Shown piece after piece: positions 42,612 through 56,899 of a stretch of DNA of 64,000 nt (its first letter is position 1; every line of letters begins with the position of its first letter). Below the pieces are notes generated by a model. That model was not told where the DNA came from and made no database searches. It saw only the letters and a list, made by a program, of their open reading frames with translations. Source of the stretch: Carya illinoinensis (taxonomy: Eukaryota; Streptophyta; Magnoliopsida; Fagales; Juglandaceae); NCBI RefSeq assembly GCF_018687715.1, contig NC_056758.1, positions 20,810,501-20,874,500 on the forward strand, written 5' to 3'. The translations under genes and the position numbers were made by a program.

Positions 42612-43911
42612 AATCTTGTGTAAGTCGATTACATCCTATAATCAAGCTAAAAGCTTAACGATGGAGTAGATGGGGAAGCCTAGGGGCATGTGGCACTTCT
42701 TGAAGTTGCGGAAAATAATTGTAAGGCTTATGTTGGCTTCAAATTGAAGATTGAAATAAAAGATGGGTTTCTTGTTGTAAACTCGTCTAATGACGGAACT
42801 GAACAAGTATGGTTGAGGTGGTGTGCAAACGATGACATTTGCAATGAGGAAATGGCGTAAATGGCATGGGCTAGAGGCGTACTTGTCGCAATGCACAAGA
42901 AAGAGAACTTAGGTGGGATTGGCGGTGATTTCCGCTTTATTCACATGGCTTTTCTTTTATTGACAGGTTTTGGATCCAGCCGTAGGTTCTAACTCAGTCT
43001 TAGAATGATGATAAACAACAAAGAAAGTAATAAGGGCCGTATAAAAATGTTTACAAAGAACTAAAAAGGAAATTAAGCCGAAAACATTGTTGATAGATTA
43101 CTAATCTTGTGTAAGCCAATTACTTCCCTTAATTCAACGTTAAAGTAAAACGTCGGGTAGATGGGGAACATTAGGGGGTGTGGTACTTCTTGGACTTGAG
43201 GGGAACCAAATGTAGGGTTTGTGTGGGCTTCAAATCGAGGAATGAAATGAAAGACTGGTTGCTTTGTGTAAATTGGTCCACTGCAAGAACTAAACTTGTA
43301 TGGTAAAGGTTGGGTGTAAACGATGAAACTTGTGAAAACGGCCTAAAAGGCTTCGGCTAAGGGCCGACTTGTCGCAACGGGTATGAAGGATCGCCTAGGT
43401 GCCGATTGGGGTAGATGGGGAAGCTTAGGGGCATGTGGCACTTCTTGAAGTTGCGGAAACTAATTGTAAGGCTTACGTTGGCTTCAAATTGAAGAATGAA
43501 ACAAAAGATGGGTTTCTTGTTGTAAATTCGTCTAATGACGAAACTGAACTAGTATGGTTGAGGTGGTGTGCAAACGATGACATTTGCAATGAGGAAATGG
43601 TGTAAATGGCATGGGCTAGAGGCGTACTTGTCGTAATGCACAAGAAACAGAACTTAGGTCGGATTGGCGGTGATTTCAGCATTATTCACAGCGCTTTTCT
43701 TTTATTGACAGGTTTTGGATCCAGCCTAAGCTTCTAATTGAATCTTAGAATTATGATAAACAACAAAGAAAGTAATAAGGTCCGTATAAAAAAGGTTACA
43801 AAGAACTAAAAAGGAAATTAAGCCGAAAAGATTGTTGAGAGATTACTAATCTTGTGTAAGTCAATTACTTACCTTAATTCAACGTTAAAGCGTAACCACG
43901 GGCAGATGGCA

Positions 43912-45762
43912 ACGTTAGGGGGTGTGGCACTTCTTGGACCTGAGGGAAACCAAATGTAGGGTTTATGTGGGCTTCAGATCGGGGAACGAAACGAAAGACT
44001 GGTTTCTTTGTGTATATTGGTCCACTGCAAGAACTAAGCTTGTGTGGTAAAGGTTGGGTGTAAACGATGAAACTTACCTTGTGAAAATGGTCTAAAAGGC
44101 TTGGGCTGAGGCCCGACTTGTCGCAACGGGTAAGAAGGATCGCCTAGGCACTGATAGGCGGTGATTCGAGCATTATCGACATGGAAGTCTGTCGTGTCTT
44201 AGACAAAGCCTAATCTACTAATTCCATCTTAGAACGTTGGAAAACGACAAGAAAAGCAATATAATCCGATTGAAAACAATGGTTTCAAAGAACCATAAAC
44301 GAAATTAAACTCAAAACATTGTTGAAAGATGACTAATCTTGTGTAAGTCGATTACATGCTTTGAATCAGGCCAAAAGCTTAACGATGGGGTAGATGGCGA
44401 AGCTTAGGGGCATGTGGCACTTCTTGAAGTTGCGGAAACTAATTGTAAGGCTTATGTTGGCTTCAAATTGAAGATTGAAATAGAAGATGGGTTTCTTGTT
44501 GTAAACTCGTCTAATGATGGAACTGAACTAGTATGGTTGAGGTGGTGTGCAAACGATGACATTTGCAATGAGGAAATGGTGTAAATGGCATGGGCTAGAG
44601 GCGTACTTGTCGCAATGCACAAGAAAGAAAACTTAGGTCGGATTGGTGGTGATTTCAGCATTATTCACATGGCTTTTCTTTTATTGTTAGGTTTTGGATC
44701 CAGCCTAAGCTTCTAATTCAGTCTTAGAATTATGTTAAAAAATAAAGAAAGTAATAAGGTCCGTGTAAAAAAGGTTACAAAGAACCAAAAAGGAAATTAA
44801 GCCGAAAACATTGTTGACAAATTACTAATCTTGTGTAAGTCAATTACTTCCCTTAATTCAACGTTAAACCATAACCACGGGTAGATGGGGAACGTTAGGG
44901 ACGTGTGGCCCTTGTCGGACTTTAGGGAAACCAAAGGTAGGGTTTAGGTGGGCTTCAAATCGAGGAATGAAATGAAAGACTGGTTTCTTTGTGTAAGTTG
45001 GTCCACTGCAAGAACTAAACTTGTATGGTAAAGGTTGGGTGTAAACGATGAAACTTTCCTTGTAAAACTGGTCTAAAAGGCTTCGGCTAGTGGCCAACTT
45101 GTCGCAACTGGTATGAAGGGTCGCCTAGGTGCTGATTGGCGGTGATTCAAGCATTATCGACATGGAAGTCTGTCATGTCTTAGATAAAGCCTAATCTTCT
45201 AATTCAATCTTAGGACGTTGGAAAATGACAAGAAAAGCAATATGATCCGAATGAAAAAAGGGTTACAAAGAACCAAAAAGGAAATTAAACTCAAAACATT
45301 GTTAAGAGATGAGTAACCTTGTCTAAGGCTTTCGTTGGCTTGAAATTGAAGAATGAAACAAAAGATGGGTTTCTTGTTGTAAATTCGTCTAATGGCAGAA
45401 CTGAACTAGTATGGTTGAGGTGGTGTGCAAACAATGACATTTGCAATGAGGAAATGGTGTAAATGGCATCGGCTAGAGGCGTACTTGTCGCAATGCACAA
45501 GAAAGATAACTTAGGTTAGATTGGCGGTGATTTCAGCTTTATTCACATGGCTATTCTTTTATTGAGTTGGATCTAGCCTAAGCTTCTAATTCAATCTTAG
45601 AATTATGATAAACAACAAACAAAGTAATAAGGTCCGTATAAAAAAGGTTACAAGAACTAAAAAAGAAATTAAGCCGAAAACATTGTTGAGAGATTACTAA
45701 TCTTGTGTAAGTCAATTACTTCCCTTAATTCAAGGTTAAAGCAAAACCACGGGTAGATGGGA
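43912..45762. repeat. 1851-bp satellite tandem duplication, copy 1
   Basis: Repeats at a shift of exactly 1851 bp with no difference seen in the stretches I compared, including three identical predicted short frames. The unit covers two satellite dimers, one of them shortened by a deletion near 45317. Confidence 0.85.
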
Positions 45763-47613
45763 ACGTTAGGGGGTGTGGCACTTCTTGGACCTGAGGGAAA
45801 CCAAATGTAGGGTTTATGTGGGCTTCAGATCGGGGAACGAAACGAAAGACTGGTTTCTTTGTGTATATTGGTCCACTGCAAGAACTAAGCTTGTGTGGTA
45901 AAGGTTGGGTGTAAACGATGAAACTTACCTTGTGAAAATGGTCTAAAAGGCTTGGGCTGAGGCCCGACTTGTCGCAACGGGTAAGAAGGATCGCCTAGGC
46001 ACTGATAGGCGGTGATTCGAGCATTATCGACATGGAAGTCTGTCGTGTCTTAGACAAAGCCTAATCTACTAATTCCATCTTAGAACGTTGGAAAACGACA
46101 AGAAAAGCAATATAATCCGATTGAAAACAATGGTTTCAAAGAACCATAAACGAAATTAAACTCAAAACATTGTTGAAAGATGACTAATCTTGTGTAAGTC
46201 GATTACATGCTTTGAATCAGGCCAAAAGCTTAACGATGGGGTAGATGGCGAAGCTTAGGGGCATGTGGCACTTCTTGAAGTTGCGGAAACTAATTGTAAG
46301 GCTTATGTTGGCTTCAAATTGAAGATTGAAATAGAAGATGGGTTTCTTGTTGTAAACTCGTCTAATGATGGAACTGAACTAGTATGGTTGAGGTGGTGTG
46401 CAAACGATGACATTTGCAATGAGGAAATGGTGTAAATGGCATGGGCTAGAGGCGTACTTGTCGCAATGCACAAGAAAGAAAACTTAGGTCGGATTGGTGG
46501 TGATTTCAGCATTATTCACATGGCTTTTCTTTTATTGTTAGGTTTTGGATCCAGCCTAAGCTTCTAATTCAGTCTTAGAATTATGTTAAAAAATAAAGAA
46601 AGTAATAAGGTCCGTGTAAAAAAGGTTACAAAGAACCAAAAAGGAAATTAAGCCGAAAACATTGTTGACAAATTACTAATCTTGTGTAAGTCAATTACTT
46701 CCCTTAATTCAACGTTAAACCATAACCACGGGTAGATGGGGAACGTTAGGGACGTGTGGCCCTTGTCGGACTTTAGGGAAACCAAAGGTAGGGTTTAGGT
46801 GGGCTTCAAATCGAGGAATGAAATGAAAGACTGGTTTCTTTGTGTAAGTTGGTCCACTGCAAGAACTAAACTTGTATGGTAAAGGTTGGGTGTAAACGAT
46901 GAAACTTTCCTTGTAAAACTGGTCTAAAAGGCTTCGGCTAGTGGCCAACTTGTCGCAACTGGTATGAAGGGTCGCCTAGGTGCTGATTGGCGGTGATTCA
47001 AGCATTATCGACATGGAAGTCTGTCATGTCTTAGATAAAGCCTAATCTTCTAATTCAATCTTAGGACGTTGGAAAATGACAAGAAAAGCAATATGATCCG
47101 AATGAAAAAAGGGTTACAAAGAACCAAAAAGGAAATTAAACTCAAAACATTGTTAAGAGATGAGTAACCTTGTCTAAGGCTTTCGTTGGCTTGAAATTGA
47201 AGAATGAAACAAAAGATGGGTTTCTTGTTGTAAATTCGTCTAATGGCAGAACTGAACTAGTATGGTTGAGGTGGTGTGCAAACAATGACATTTGCAATGA
47301 GGAAATGGTGTAAATGGCATCGGCTAGAGGCGTACTTGTCGCAATGCACAAGAAAGATAACTTAGGTTAGATTGGCGGTGATTTCAGCTTTATTCACATG
47401 GCTATTCTTTTATTGAGTTGGATCTAGCCTAAGCTTCTAATTCAATCTTAGAATTATGATAAACAACAAACAAAGTAATAAGGTCCGTATAAAAAAGGTT
47501 ACAAGAACTAAAAAAGAAATTAAGCCGAAAACATTGTTGAGAGATTACTAATCTTGTGTAAGTCAATTACTTCCCTTAATTCAAGGTTAAAGCAAAACCA
47601 CGGGTAGATGGGA
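45763..47613. repeat. 1851-bp satellite tandem duplication, copy 2
   Basis: Second copy. Similarity extends about 24 bp further, to about 47637, where TTCTTCGAC replaces TTCTTGGAC and the copies diverge. Confidence 0.85.
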
Positions 47614-50600
47614 ACGTTAGGGGGTGTGGCACTTCTTCGACTTGAGGGAAACCAAATGTAGGGTTTATGTGGGCTTCAAATCGAGGAACGAAACGAAAGA
47701 CTGGTTTCTTTGTGTAAATTGGCCCACTACAAGAACTAGACTTGTACGGTAACGATTGGGTATAAACGATGAAACTTTCCTTGTGAAAACGGTCTAAAAG
47801 GTTTCAGCTAGGGGCCGTCCTGTCGCAACTGGTATGAAGGATCGCCTAGGTGCCGATTGGCAGTGATTCGAGCATTATCGACATGCAAGCCTTTCGTCTC
47901 TTAGATAAAGCTTAATCTTCTAATTCAATCTTAGAACGTCGGAAAACGACAAGAAAAGCAATATCATCCGAATGAGAAAAAGGGTTACAAAGAACCAAAA
48001 AGGAAATTAAACTGAAAACATTGTTAAGAGATGACTAAATCTTGTCTAAGTCGATTACATCCCTTGAATCAAGCTAAAAGCTTAACGATGGGGTAGATGC
48101 GGAAGCTTAGGGGCATGTGGCACTTCCTGAGGTTGACGAAACTAATTGTAAGGCTTATGTTGGTTTCAACTTGAAGAATGAAACAAAAGATGGGTTTCTT
48201 GTCGTAAATTCCTCTAATGACGGAACTGAACTAGTATGGTTGAGGTGGTGTGCAAACGATGACATTTGCAATGAGGAAATGGTGTAAATGGCATAGGCTA
48301 GAGGCCTACTTGTCGCAATGCACAAGAAAAAGAACTTAGGTCGGATTGGCGGTGATTTCAGCATTATTCACATGGCTTTTCTTTTATTGGTAGGTTTTGG
48401 ATCCAGCCTAAGCTTCTAATTCAGTCGTAGAATTATGAGAAACAACAAAGAAAATAATAAGGTCCGTATAAAAATGGTTACAAAGAACTAAAATGGAAAT
48501 TAGGCCGAAAACATTGTTGACAGATTACTAATCTTGTGTAAGTCAATTACTTCCCTTAATTCAACGTTAAAGTAAAACCACGGGTAGATGGGGAACGTTA
48601 GGGGCATGTGGGACTTCTTGGACTTGAGGGACACCAAATGTAGGGTTTACGAGGGCTTCAAATCGAGGAATGAAACGAAGACTGGTTTCTTTGTGTAAAT
48701 TGGTCCACTGCAAGAACTAAACTGGTATCTTAAAGCTTGGGTGTAAACGATGAAACTTTCCTTGTGAAAATGGTCTAAAAGGCTTCGGCTAAGGGTCGAC
48801 TTGTCGCAACGGGTATGAAGGATCGCCTAGGTGCCGATTGGCGTTGATTCGAGCATTATCGACATGGAAGTCTGTCATGTCTTAGATAAAGCCTAATCTA
48901 CTAATTCCATCTTAGAACGTTGGAAAACGAGAAGAAAAGCAATATGATCCGAATGAAAACAACGGTTAAAAAGAACCATAAAGGAAATTAAACTCAAAAC
49001 ATTGTTGAAAGTTGAGTAATCTTGTGGAAGTCCCTTACATGCTTTGAATCAGGCTAAAAGCTGACCGATGGGGTAGATGGGGAAGCTTAGGGGCATGTGG
49101 CACTTCTTGAAGTTGCGGAAACAAATTGTAAGCCTTTCGTTGGCTTCAAATTGAAGAATGAAACAAAAGATGGGTTTCTTGTTGTAAATTCGTCTAATGG
49201 CGGAACTGAACTAGTATGGTTGAGGTGGTGTGCAAACAATGACATTTGCATTGAGGAAATGGTGTAAATGGCATCGGCTAGAGGCGCACTTGTCGCAATG
49301 CACAAGGAAGAGAACTTAGGTCGGATTGGCGGTGATTTCAGCATTATTCACATGGCTTTTGTTTTATTGAGAGGTTTGGGATTCAGCCTAAGCTTCTAAT
49401 TCAATCTTAGAATTATGACAAACAACAAAGAATGTAATAAGGTCTGTATAAAGAAGGTTACAAAGAACTAAAAAAGAAATTAAGCCGAAAACATTGTTGA
49501 GAGATTACTAATCTTGTGTAAGTCAATTACTTCCCTTAATTCAAGGTTAAAGCAAAACCACGGGTAGATGGGAACGTTAGGGGGTGTGGCACTTCTTCGA
49601 CTTGAGGGAAACCAAATGTAGGGTTTATGTGGGCTTCAAATCGAGGAACGAAACGAAAGACTGGTTTCTTTGTGTAAATTGGCCCACTGCAAGAACTAAA
49701 TTTGTACGGTAACGGTTGGGTATAAACGATGAAACTTTCCTTGTGAAAACGGTCTAAAAGGTTTCGGCTAGGGGCCGACCTGTCGCAACTGGTATGAAGG
49801 ATCGCCTAGGTGCCGATTGGCAGTGATTCGAGCATTATCGACATGCAAGCCTTTCATCTCTTAGATAAAGCTTAATCTTCTAATTCAATCTTAGAACGTT
49901 GGAAAACGACAAGAAAAGCAATATGATCCGAATGAAAAAAAGGGTTACAACGAACCAAAAAGGAAATTAAACTCAAAACATTGTTAAGAGATGACTAATC
50001 TTGTCTAAGTCGATTACATCCTTTGAATCAAGCTAAAAGCTTAACGATGGGGTAGATGGGGAAGCTTAGGGGCATGTGGCACTTCCTGAAGTTGAGGAAA
50101 CTAATTGTAAGGCTTATGTTGGTTTCAAATTGAAGAATGAAACAAAAGATGGGTTTCTTGTTGTAAATTCGTCTAATGATGGAACTGAACTAGTATGGTT
50201 GAGGTGGTGTGCAAACGATGACATTTGCAATGAGGAAATGGTGTAAATGGCATGGGCTAGAGGCATACGTGTCGCAATGCACAAGAGAGAGAACTTAGGT
50301 CGGATTGGCGGTGATTTCAGCATTATTCACATGGCTTTTCTTTTATTGGTAGGTTTTGGATCCAGCCTAAGCTTCTAATTCAGTCTTAGAATTATGAGAA
50401 ACAACAAAGAAAACAATAAGGTCCGTATAAAAAAGGTTACAAAGAGGTAAGAAGGAAATTAGGCCGAAAACATTGTTGAGAGATTACTAATCTTGTGTAA
50501 GTGAATTACTTTCGTTAATTCAACGTTAAAGCTTAACCACGGGTAGATGGGGAACGTTAGGGGCGTGTGGGCCTTTTTGGACTTGAGGGAAACCAAATGT

Positions 50601-52441
50601 AGTGTTTATGTGGGTTTCAAATCGAGGAATGAAACGAAAGATTGGTTTCTATGTGTAAATTGATCCACTGCAAGAACTAAACTTGTATGGTAAAGGTTGG
50701 GTGTAAACGATGAAACTTCCTGTATGAAAATGGTCTAAAAGGCTTCGGCTAGGGGCCGACTTGTCGCAACGGGTAAGAAGGATCGCCTAGGTGCCGATTG
50801 GCGTTGATTCGAGCATTGTCGACCTGGAAGTCTGTCATGTCTTAGATGAAGCCTAATCTTCTAATTCAATCTAGGAAAGTTGGAAAACGACATGAAAAGT
50901 AGTATGATCCGAATGAAAAAGACGGTTACAAAGAACCATAAAGGAAATTAAACTCAAAACATTGTTGAAAGTTGACTAATCTTGTGTAAGTCGATTACAT
51001 CATTTGAATCAGGCTAAAAGCTTAACGATGGGGTAGATGGGGAAGCTTAGGGGCATGTGGCACTTCTTGAAGTTGCGGAAACTAATTGTGAGGCTTACGT
51101 TGGCTTCAAATTGAAGAATGAAACAAAAGATGGGTTTCTTGTTGTAAATTCATCTAATGACGGAACTGAACTAGTATGGTTGAGGTGGTGTGCAAACGAT
51201 GACATTTGCAATCAGGAAATGGTGTAAATGGCAATGGCTAGACGCGTACTTGTCGCAATGCACAAGAAAGAGAACTTAGGTCGGATTGGCGGTGATTTCA
51301 GCATTATTCACATGGTTTTCTTTTATTGACAAGTTTTGGATCCAGCCTAAGCTTGTAATTCAATCTTAGAATTATTATAAACAACAAAGAAACTAATAAG
51401 GTCCGTACAAGTTTTGGGGCCGACTTGTCGCAACGGGTATGAAGGATCGCCTAGGCGCCAATTGGCGGTGATTCGAACATTATCGACATGGAAGCCTGTC
51501 ATGTCTTAGATAAAGCCTAATCTAGTAATTCCATCTTAGAACGTTGGAAAACGACAAGAAAAGCAATATGATCCGAATGAAAACAATGGTTACAAAGAAC
51601 CATAAAGGAAATTAAACTCAAAACAATTTTGAAAGATGAGTAATCTTGTGTAAGTCGATTACATGCTTTGAATCAGGCTAAAAGCTTACCGATGGGGTAG
51701 ATGGGGAAGCTTAGGGGCATGTGGCACTTCTTGAAGTTGCGAAAACTAATTGTAAGGTTTTGGATTGGCGGTGATTTCAGCATTATTCACATGGCTTTTA
51801 TTTTATTGACAGGTTTTGGATCCACCCGAAGCTTCTAATTCAGTCTTAGAATGATGGCAAACAACAAAAAAAGTAATAAGGTCCGTATAAAAAAGGGTTA
51901 CAAAGAACTAAAAAGGAAACTAAGCCGAAAACATTGTTGAGAGATTACTAATCTTGCATGAGTCAATTACTTCCCTTCATTCAACGTTAAAGCATAACCA
52001 CGGGTAGATGGGAACGTTAGGGTATGTGGCACTTTTTGGACTTGAGGGAAACCAAATGTAGGGTTTATGTGGGCTTCAAATTGAGGAATGAAACGAAAGA
52101 CTGGGTTCTTTGTGTAAATTGGTCCATTGCAAGAACTAAAGTTGTATGGTAAAGGTTGGGTGTAAATGATGAAACTTTCCTTGTGAAAATGGTCTAAGAG
52201 GTTTCTGCTACGGGCCAACTTGTCGCAACTGGTAAGAAGGATCGCCTAGGTGCCGATTGGCGGTGATTCGAGCATTATCGACATGGAAGTCTTTCCTGTC
52301 TTAGATAAAGCCTAATCTTCTAATTCAATCTTAAAACGTTGGAAAATGACAAGAAAAGCAATATGATCCGAATGAGAAAAATGGTTACAAAGAACCATAA
52401 AGAAAATTAAACTCAAAACATTATTAAGAGATGACTAATCT

Positions 52442-53257
52442 TGATGGGAACCAAGGTGGAGCTATCCTTAAAGATCCCTTGCAAATTCCAGATGGGCCAA
52501 TTACAAGATCAAGAGCCAAGAAGATCAAGGAAGCAATGCAAGAATTGGTGCAATCCACTTGGGATGAAGCTAGGAAGAGTCCAACACTCAAGATGGGCTT
52601 CAAGGAAAAAGAACCAGTTTTGATCCACTTGATACAAGCTATGGAAGACATGACTTAGAGATTGGGCCTATTGTTGTTAAGGCTTTTCAATTTGTTTAAC
52701 GGTATTTTATTATTAGTTTAGAAGAAGTGGGCTTGAGGATGCTTGGCCCACGTATGTCTTATTTCTAATGGACTAGGGTTATTTTTGGGAAGGCCTTGTA
52801 TTTTTGGCCAAGGGTTTATTTGGAAAGGTAAAATTTTATGTCTTACTAGGGTTTCAGAAGTAACTGTAGCGCGGCGTATGGCACTGTTCACGCTACAGTA
52901 TCCGACGCATTGTTTACTTAGGGTTTTTGGGGATTGTCTATTTAAACCACTTGTAACCTCATTTGAGAGGCAGATTATGTGGAGTTGTGATTGAGAGTTG
53001 AGTGATCTCCTCTTGTTCTTCTTGAACTTTTGAACTTATCAAGGGTAAATCAAAACCTTTGTAGCGTTCTTCCTTTGTAATTTAGGTTCTTGAGACGGGT
53101 TCTTCAATGGGTCTAGATTTTGATATAATCTAGGTTCTTTGAACGAGTTCTCATCGGGTCTAGATTCTCCATCCATATACCTGACTTTGGCTTTCTTGGT
53201 GTTGTTTTTCCAGTATTGTTGTTGGGTCTCAAAGCAAGTCTATTGGGGTTCACATCA
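52442..53257 (+). repeat. 5' LTR of element E
   Basis: 816 bp, almost the same as the D 5' LTR, including the pol-tail frame (to 52658) and the inverted repeat ACTGTAGCG/CGCTACAGT near 52863-52899. Confidence 0.92.
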
Positions 53258-54127
53258 TTTGGTAATCAGAGCAAGGTTTCCAATCAGGTGTAATTCTATC
53301 TTTTATCTATTGCATCTTTAATTCTAGGATTTCATTGTTCTAGGGTTGTAAAAAAAAAAAAAGTGCAGAAATTCATTTTTCCTAGGGCTGGCAGATTACT
53401 CTATCATTTTGGTTTCATGTTTATCAACATTGGTTGGCTAAGTTGCTTATTTGAGGGCTGCCAAAATTTACACCATAAAGAGGTTGGAAATTTCTGGAGT
53501 TTCTTGCATCTTTAAGTTTGTCAATTCCTTGGAGTGTCGTTTCATTGATTCTCTTCTGTTTCCTTGTCAATTTTTATGTGTTTGAATTCAATTGTTTGAT
53601 TGTTACAATTGAATATTGCTGTTTGTGATTGAATCGGTGAGAAAAGAAAAGAAAAGAAAAGAAAAGAATAGAAAAGAAAAGAAAAGAAAGGAAAGAAAAA
53701 GGAAAAAAATAGAAAATTTGAAAAAAAAAAAAAAGTTTAGGAATCCGAATTTTTTATCATCAGAGGGGCTGCATATATCTTTATAGTTGGTGTATTGTCT
53801 TGTGAGTACTCTTTCCCTCGTAGCATTTCCTTGAGTCTTGTGTCATTTTATTCTTTCTATATTTTCTTTCGTTAAGAGTTTCTTGGACCTAATTACTACT
53901 AGTTGGAATAAGACAGGTTTGTATTGTTTTGATTTATAGTTCAATTAGTTCTGAAAGAACTTGAGTGGGAAAACTCTTGAGGTAAAAGGCAAGAGAGTGT
54001 GAGATCATTATCGGGAAAAAACCAATTAAGAGTGAACACGAGTGGAGTGCTATTATTCGAGTGTAAACACGTAAGGGAGCGTGTGAGGTCTTTTCCACTA
54101 ATAGTTTTTTTGTGTGCAGCGCGTACG
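53258..54127 (+). other. Primer site and leader of element E
   Basis: Primer site TGGTAATCAGAGCAAGGT at 53260-53277, then an untranslated leader with an AAAAG repeat at 53640-53734. Colinear with D. Confidence 0.75.
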
Positions 54128-56899
54128 ATGTCTCATAAAAGTGACTCATCACCAAAGGGGATGGCAGTTAACTCCTTTATGTTGCAGGCTATGCAACAAC
54201 AGTTTGAATGATTGAACATGATGTTAGGAGAAGTGAGAGATAGGATGGATCAACAAGATGAAGTAATTAAAAATTTAGATGGTGGGAGAGATAGGAGGAG
54301 ACGTGAACCTAGAAGAGAACATGATTATGAAGATGAAGGAGATGGTGAGGATGAGGAAGATCTAATTTCTGAAGTTGGGATGGGTAGGCAGAGAGGAGTC
54401 AGGCGTGAAAGAGGATTTAGGGGAAACCCACGGGGTCGTGATGGAGTAGATAGGGACCTTGAGAGCATCAAAATGAAAATAGCATCTTTCCAAGGTAGAA
54501 CTGACCCTGAAGCTTATTTAGGCTGGGAGAAGAAGATAGAGTTGATCTTTGACTGTCATAACTATTCAGAGGAGAAGAAAGTGAAGTTGGCAGTAATTGA
54601 GTTCACCGATTATGCTATTATTTGGTGGTATCAATTAGTGACCAATAGGAGGAGGAACTATGAGAGGTGTGTCGAGACATGGGGAGAGTTGAAAGCTCTC
54701 ATTAGGCGGAGATTTGTACCTAGCCACTACTATAGGGACCTCTACCAGAAATTACAAAATCTTACATAGGGGTCTAGGAGTGTGGAGGACTACCATAAGG
54801 AGATGAAGGTGGCTACGATACGGGCGAATGTAGAGGAGGATAGGGAGGCCACTATGGCTAGATTTTTGTCTGGTTTGAATAGGGAGATAGCCAATGTGGT
54901 TGAGTTGCAACATTAAGTAGAAATAGAAGACATGGTGCACATGGCTATGAAGGTGGAGAGGCAATTAAAGAGGAAAGGGGCATCAAGGTACACTTTAGTT
55001 TCTAGCACTCCTTGGAAACCAAAGTGGGAGAAAGATGATCGAGCTGTAACAAAGGCAAAGACAGAACCACCTAAAGGAAACGATGAAGGAACTAGCAACA
55101 AACCCAAGTTGGCATCCCAACCTTCTAGAAATAGAGATATTAAATGTTTTAAGTGTTTGGGTTCAGGCCACATCGCTTCTGAATGTCCAAAAAAATGTGT
55201 GATGATTATGCGTGACAATGGGGAGGTGACGACTGCAAGTGAGGATGATCGTGATGAGATACTTGAGTTGGAGGATGCTAGTGATGATGATGGAGTAGAA
55301 TACCCCATAACAGGTGAGTCCCTTGTTGCCAGGCGTGCTCTCAACACACAAATTAAGATGGATGAAGCAGAGCAACAAAGGGAGGACATTTTCCATACTA
55401 GATGCCACATCAATGGCAAGGTATGTAGTATGATAATTGATGGGGCGAGTTGTACTAATGTTGCTAGCACTACATTAGTTGAAAAATTGAATTTACCTAC
55501 CTTGAAACACTCTCGACCATACAAGCTGCAGTGCTTGAATGATTGTGGGGAGGTTAGGGTGGATAGACAAGTGTTAGTTACTTTTTCCATTGGGAAGTAT
55601 CAAGATGAAGTGCTTTGTGATGTTGTGCCTATGCATGCTGGCCATATATTGTTGGGGAGACCATGGCGATATGATAGGAGAGTGATACAAGATGGATTCA
55701 AAAACATGTACAGCTTTGTAAAGGAGGGCAAAACAACCAAGCTTGCTCCTTTAACTCCAAGACAGGTCTATGAGGACCAATTGAAACTGAAAAGTGAGGT
55801 TGCTCAAAAAAGAAAGAGTGAAAATGAGAGTGATAAAAAAAGAAAGAGTGAAAAAGAAATTGAGCAAAAAAGAAATAGTGAAAAAGAAAAAGAGTCTGCT
55901 GAGAGAAAAGGACAGACAAAAGTGAGTTTCTATGCAAGAGGGAGTGAGGTTAAGAGAGCTTTCTTAGCAGATCGCCCTATGATTTTTCTTGTCTATAAAG
56001 AGTCTTATCTTAATCTTGATGAAACTAACCAACCTCTTCCTAGTTTGGCTGTTTCTTTGTTGCAGGAGTTTGAGGATGTATTCCCAGAGGAAATGCCTAA
56101 TGGGTTGCCACCCATTAGAGGCATTGAGCACCAGATTGATTTCGTGCCCGGGGCTGCTATTCCAAACCGACCAGCTTATAGAAATAATCCAGATGAGAGA
56201 AAGGAGCTTCAGAGGCAAGTTGAGGATTTGATGAGCAAGGGGTACGTGAGGGAGAGCATGAGCCCATGTGCAGTACCAGTGCTTCTAGTGCCTAAGAAGG
56301 ATGGGACGTGGCGGATGTGCATTGATTGCAGGGCGGTTAATAATATCACGGTAAAGTATCGCCATCCCATTCCTAGATTAGATGATATGCTCGATGAATT
56401 GCATGGCTCATGTATTTTTAGTAAAATTGATCTTAAAAGTGGGTACCATCAAATTAGAATGAAAGAGGGTGATGAATGGAAAATTGCTTTTAAGACTAAG
56501 TATGGGCTTTATGAATGGTTAGTTATGCCATTTGGACTTACAAATGCACCGAGTACTTTCATGAGATTAATGAATCATGTCCTACGTGCGTTCATAGGCA
56601 AGTTTGTGGTTGTATACTTTGATGATATCCTAGTGTACAGCAAGGACTTAAATGAGCATATTTAGCATTTGAGATATGTGTTTAATGTGTTGAGGTGTGA
56701 AAAGTTGTATGCTAATTTCAAGAAATGTACCTTTTGTATGGAGGAAGTTGTTTTTCTTGGTTATGTTGTTAGTACAAAGGGTATTGAAGTGGATGAAGAG
56801 AAAGTCAAGGCCATTAAGGAGTGGCCAACACCAAAGAGTGTCACTAAGGTAAGAAGCTTTCATGGTTTAGCTAGCTTTTATCGGCGTTTTGTTAAAGAT
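54128..56899 (+). pseudogene. CRM-like gag-pol, truncated (element E)
   Basis: Start ATG 54128. Stops at 54209-54211, 54767-54769 and 54914-54916 are the same as in D; TAG 56663-56665 (Glu codon in D) is private to E. Gag codons between the first two stops translate identically to D. Protease reads IIDGASC (Ala where C and D have Gly). RT motifs through YFDDILVYS are present. The frame passes RRFVKD and then crosses the deletion into LTR sequence. RNase H and integrase are missing. Confidence 0.92.

Larger units (their letters stand above)
42612..52441. repeat. Satellite array 3, dimeric units with a 1851-bp duplication
   Basis: About 9.8 kb of the same satellite. Unit length is mostly about 980 bp, with shorter units from internal deletions: near 43409 (type 1 to type 2 junction), near 45317 and 47168 (missing about 130 bp), near 51408 (missing about 313 bp, the same junction as 34349) and near 51757 (missing about 182 bp). 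Segments here match specific segments of arrays 1 and 2, showing block duplication. Bases 52437-52441 (AATCT) are the left target duplication of E. Confidence 0.92.

Noticed and set aside
44925..44945. TTTAGGG-like telomere motif in the satellite
   Set aside because: Single occurrences within monomers, not tandem. No interstitial telomere array.
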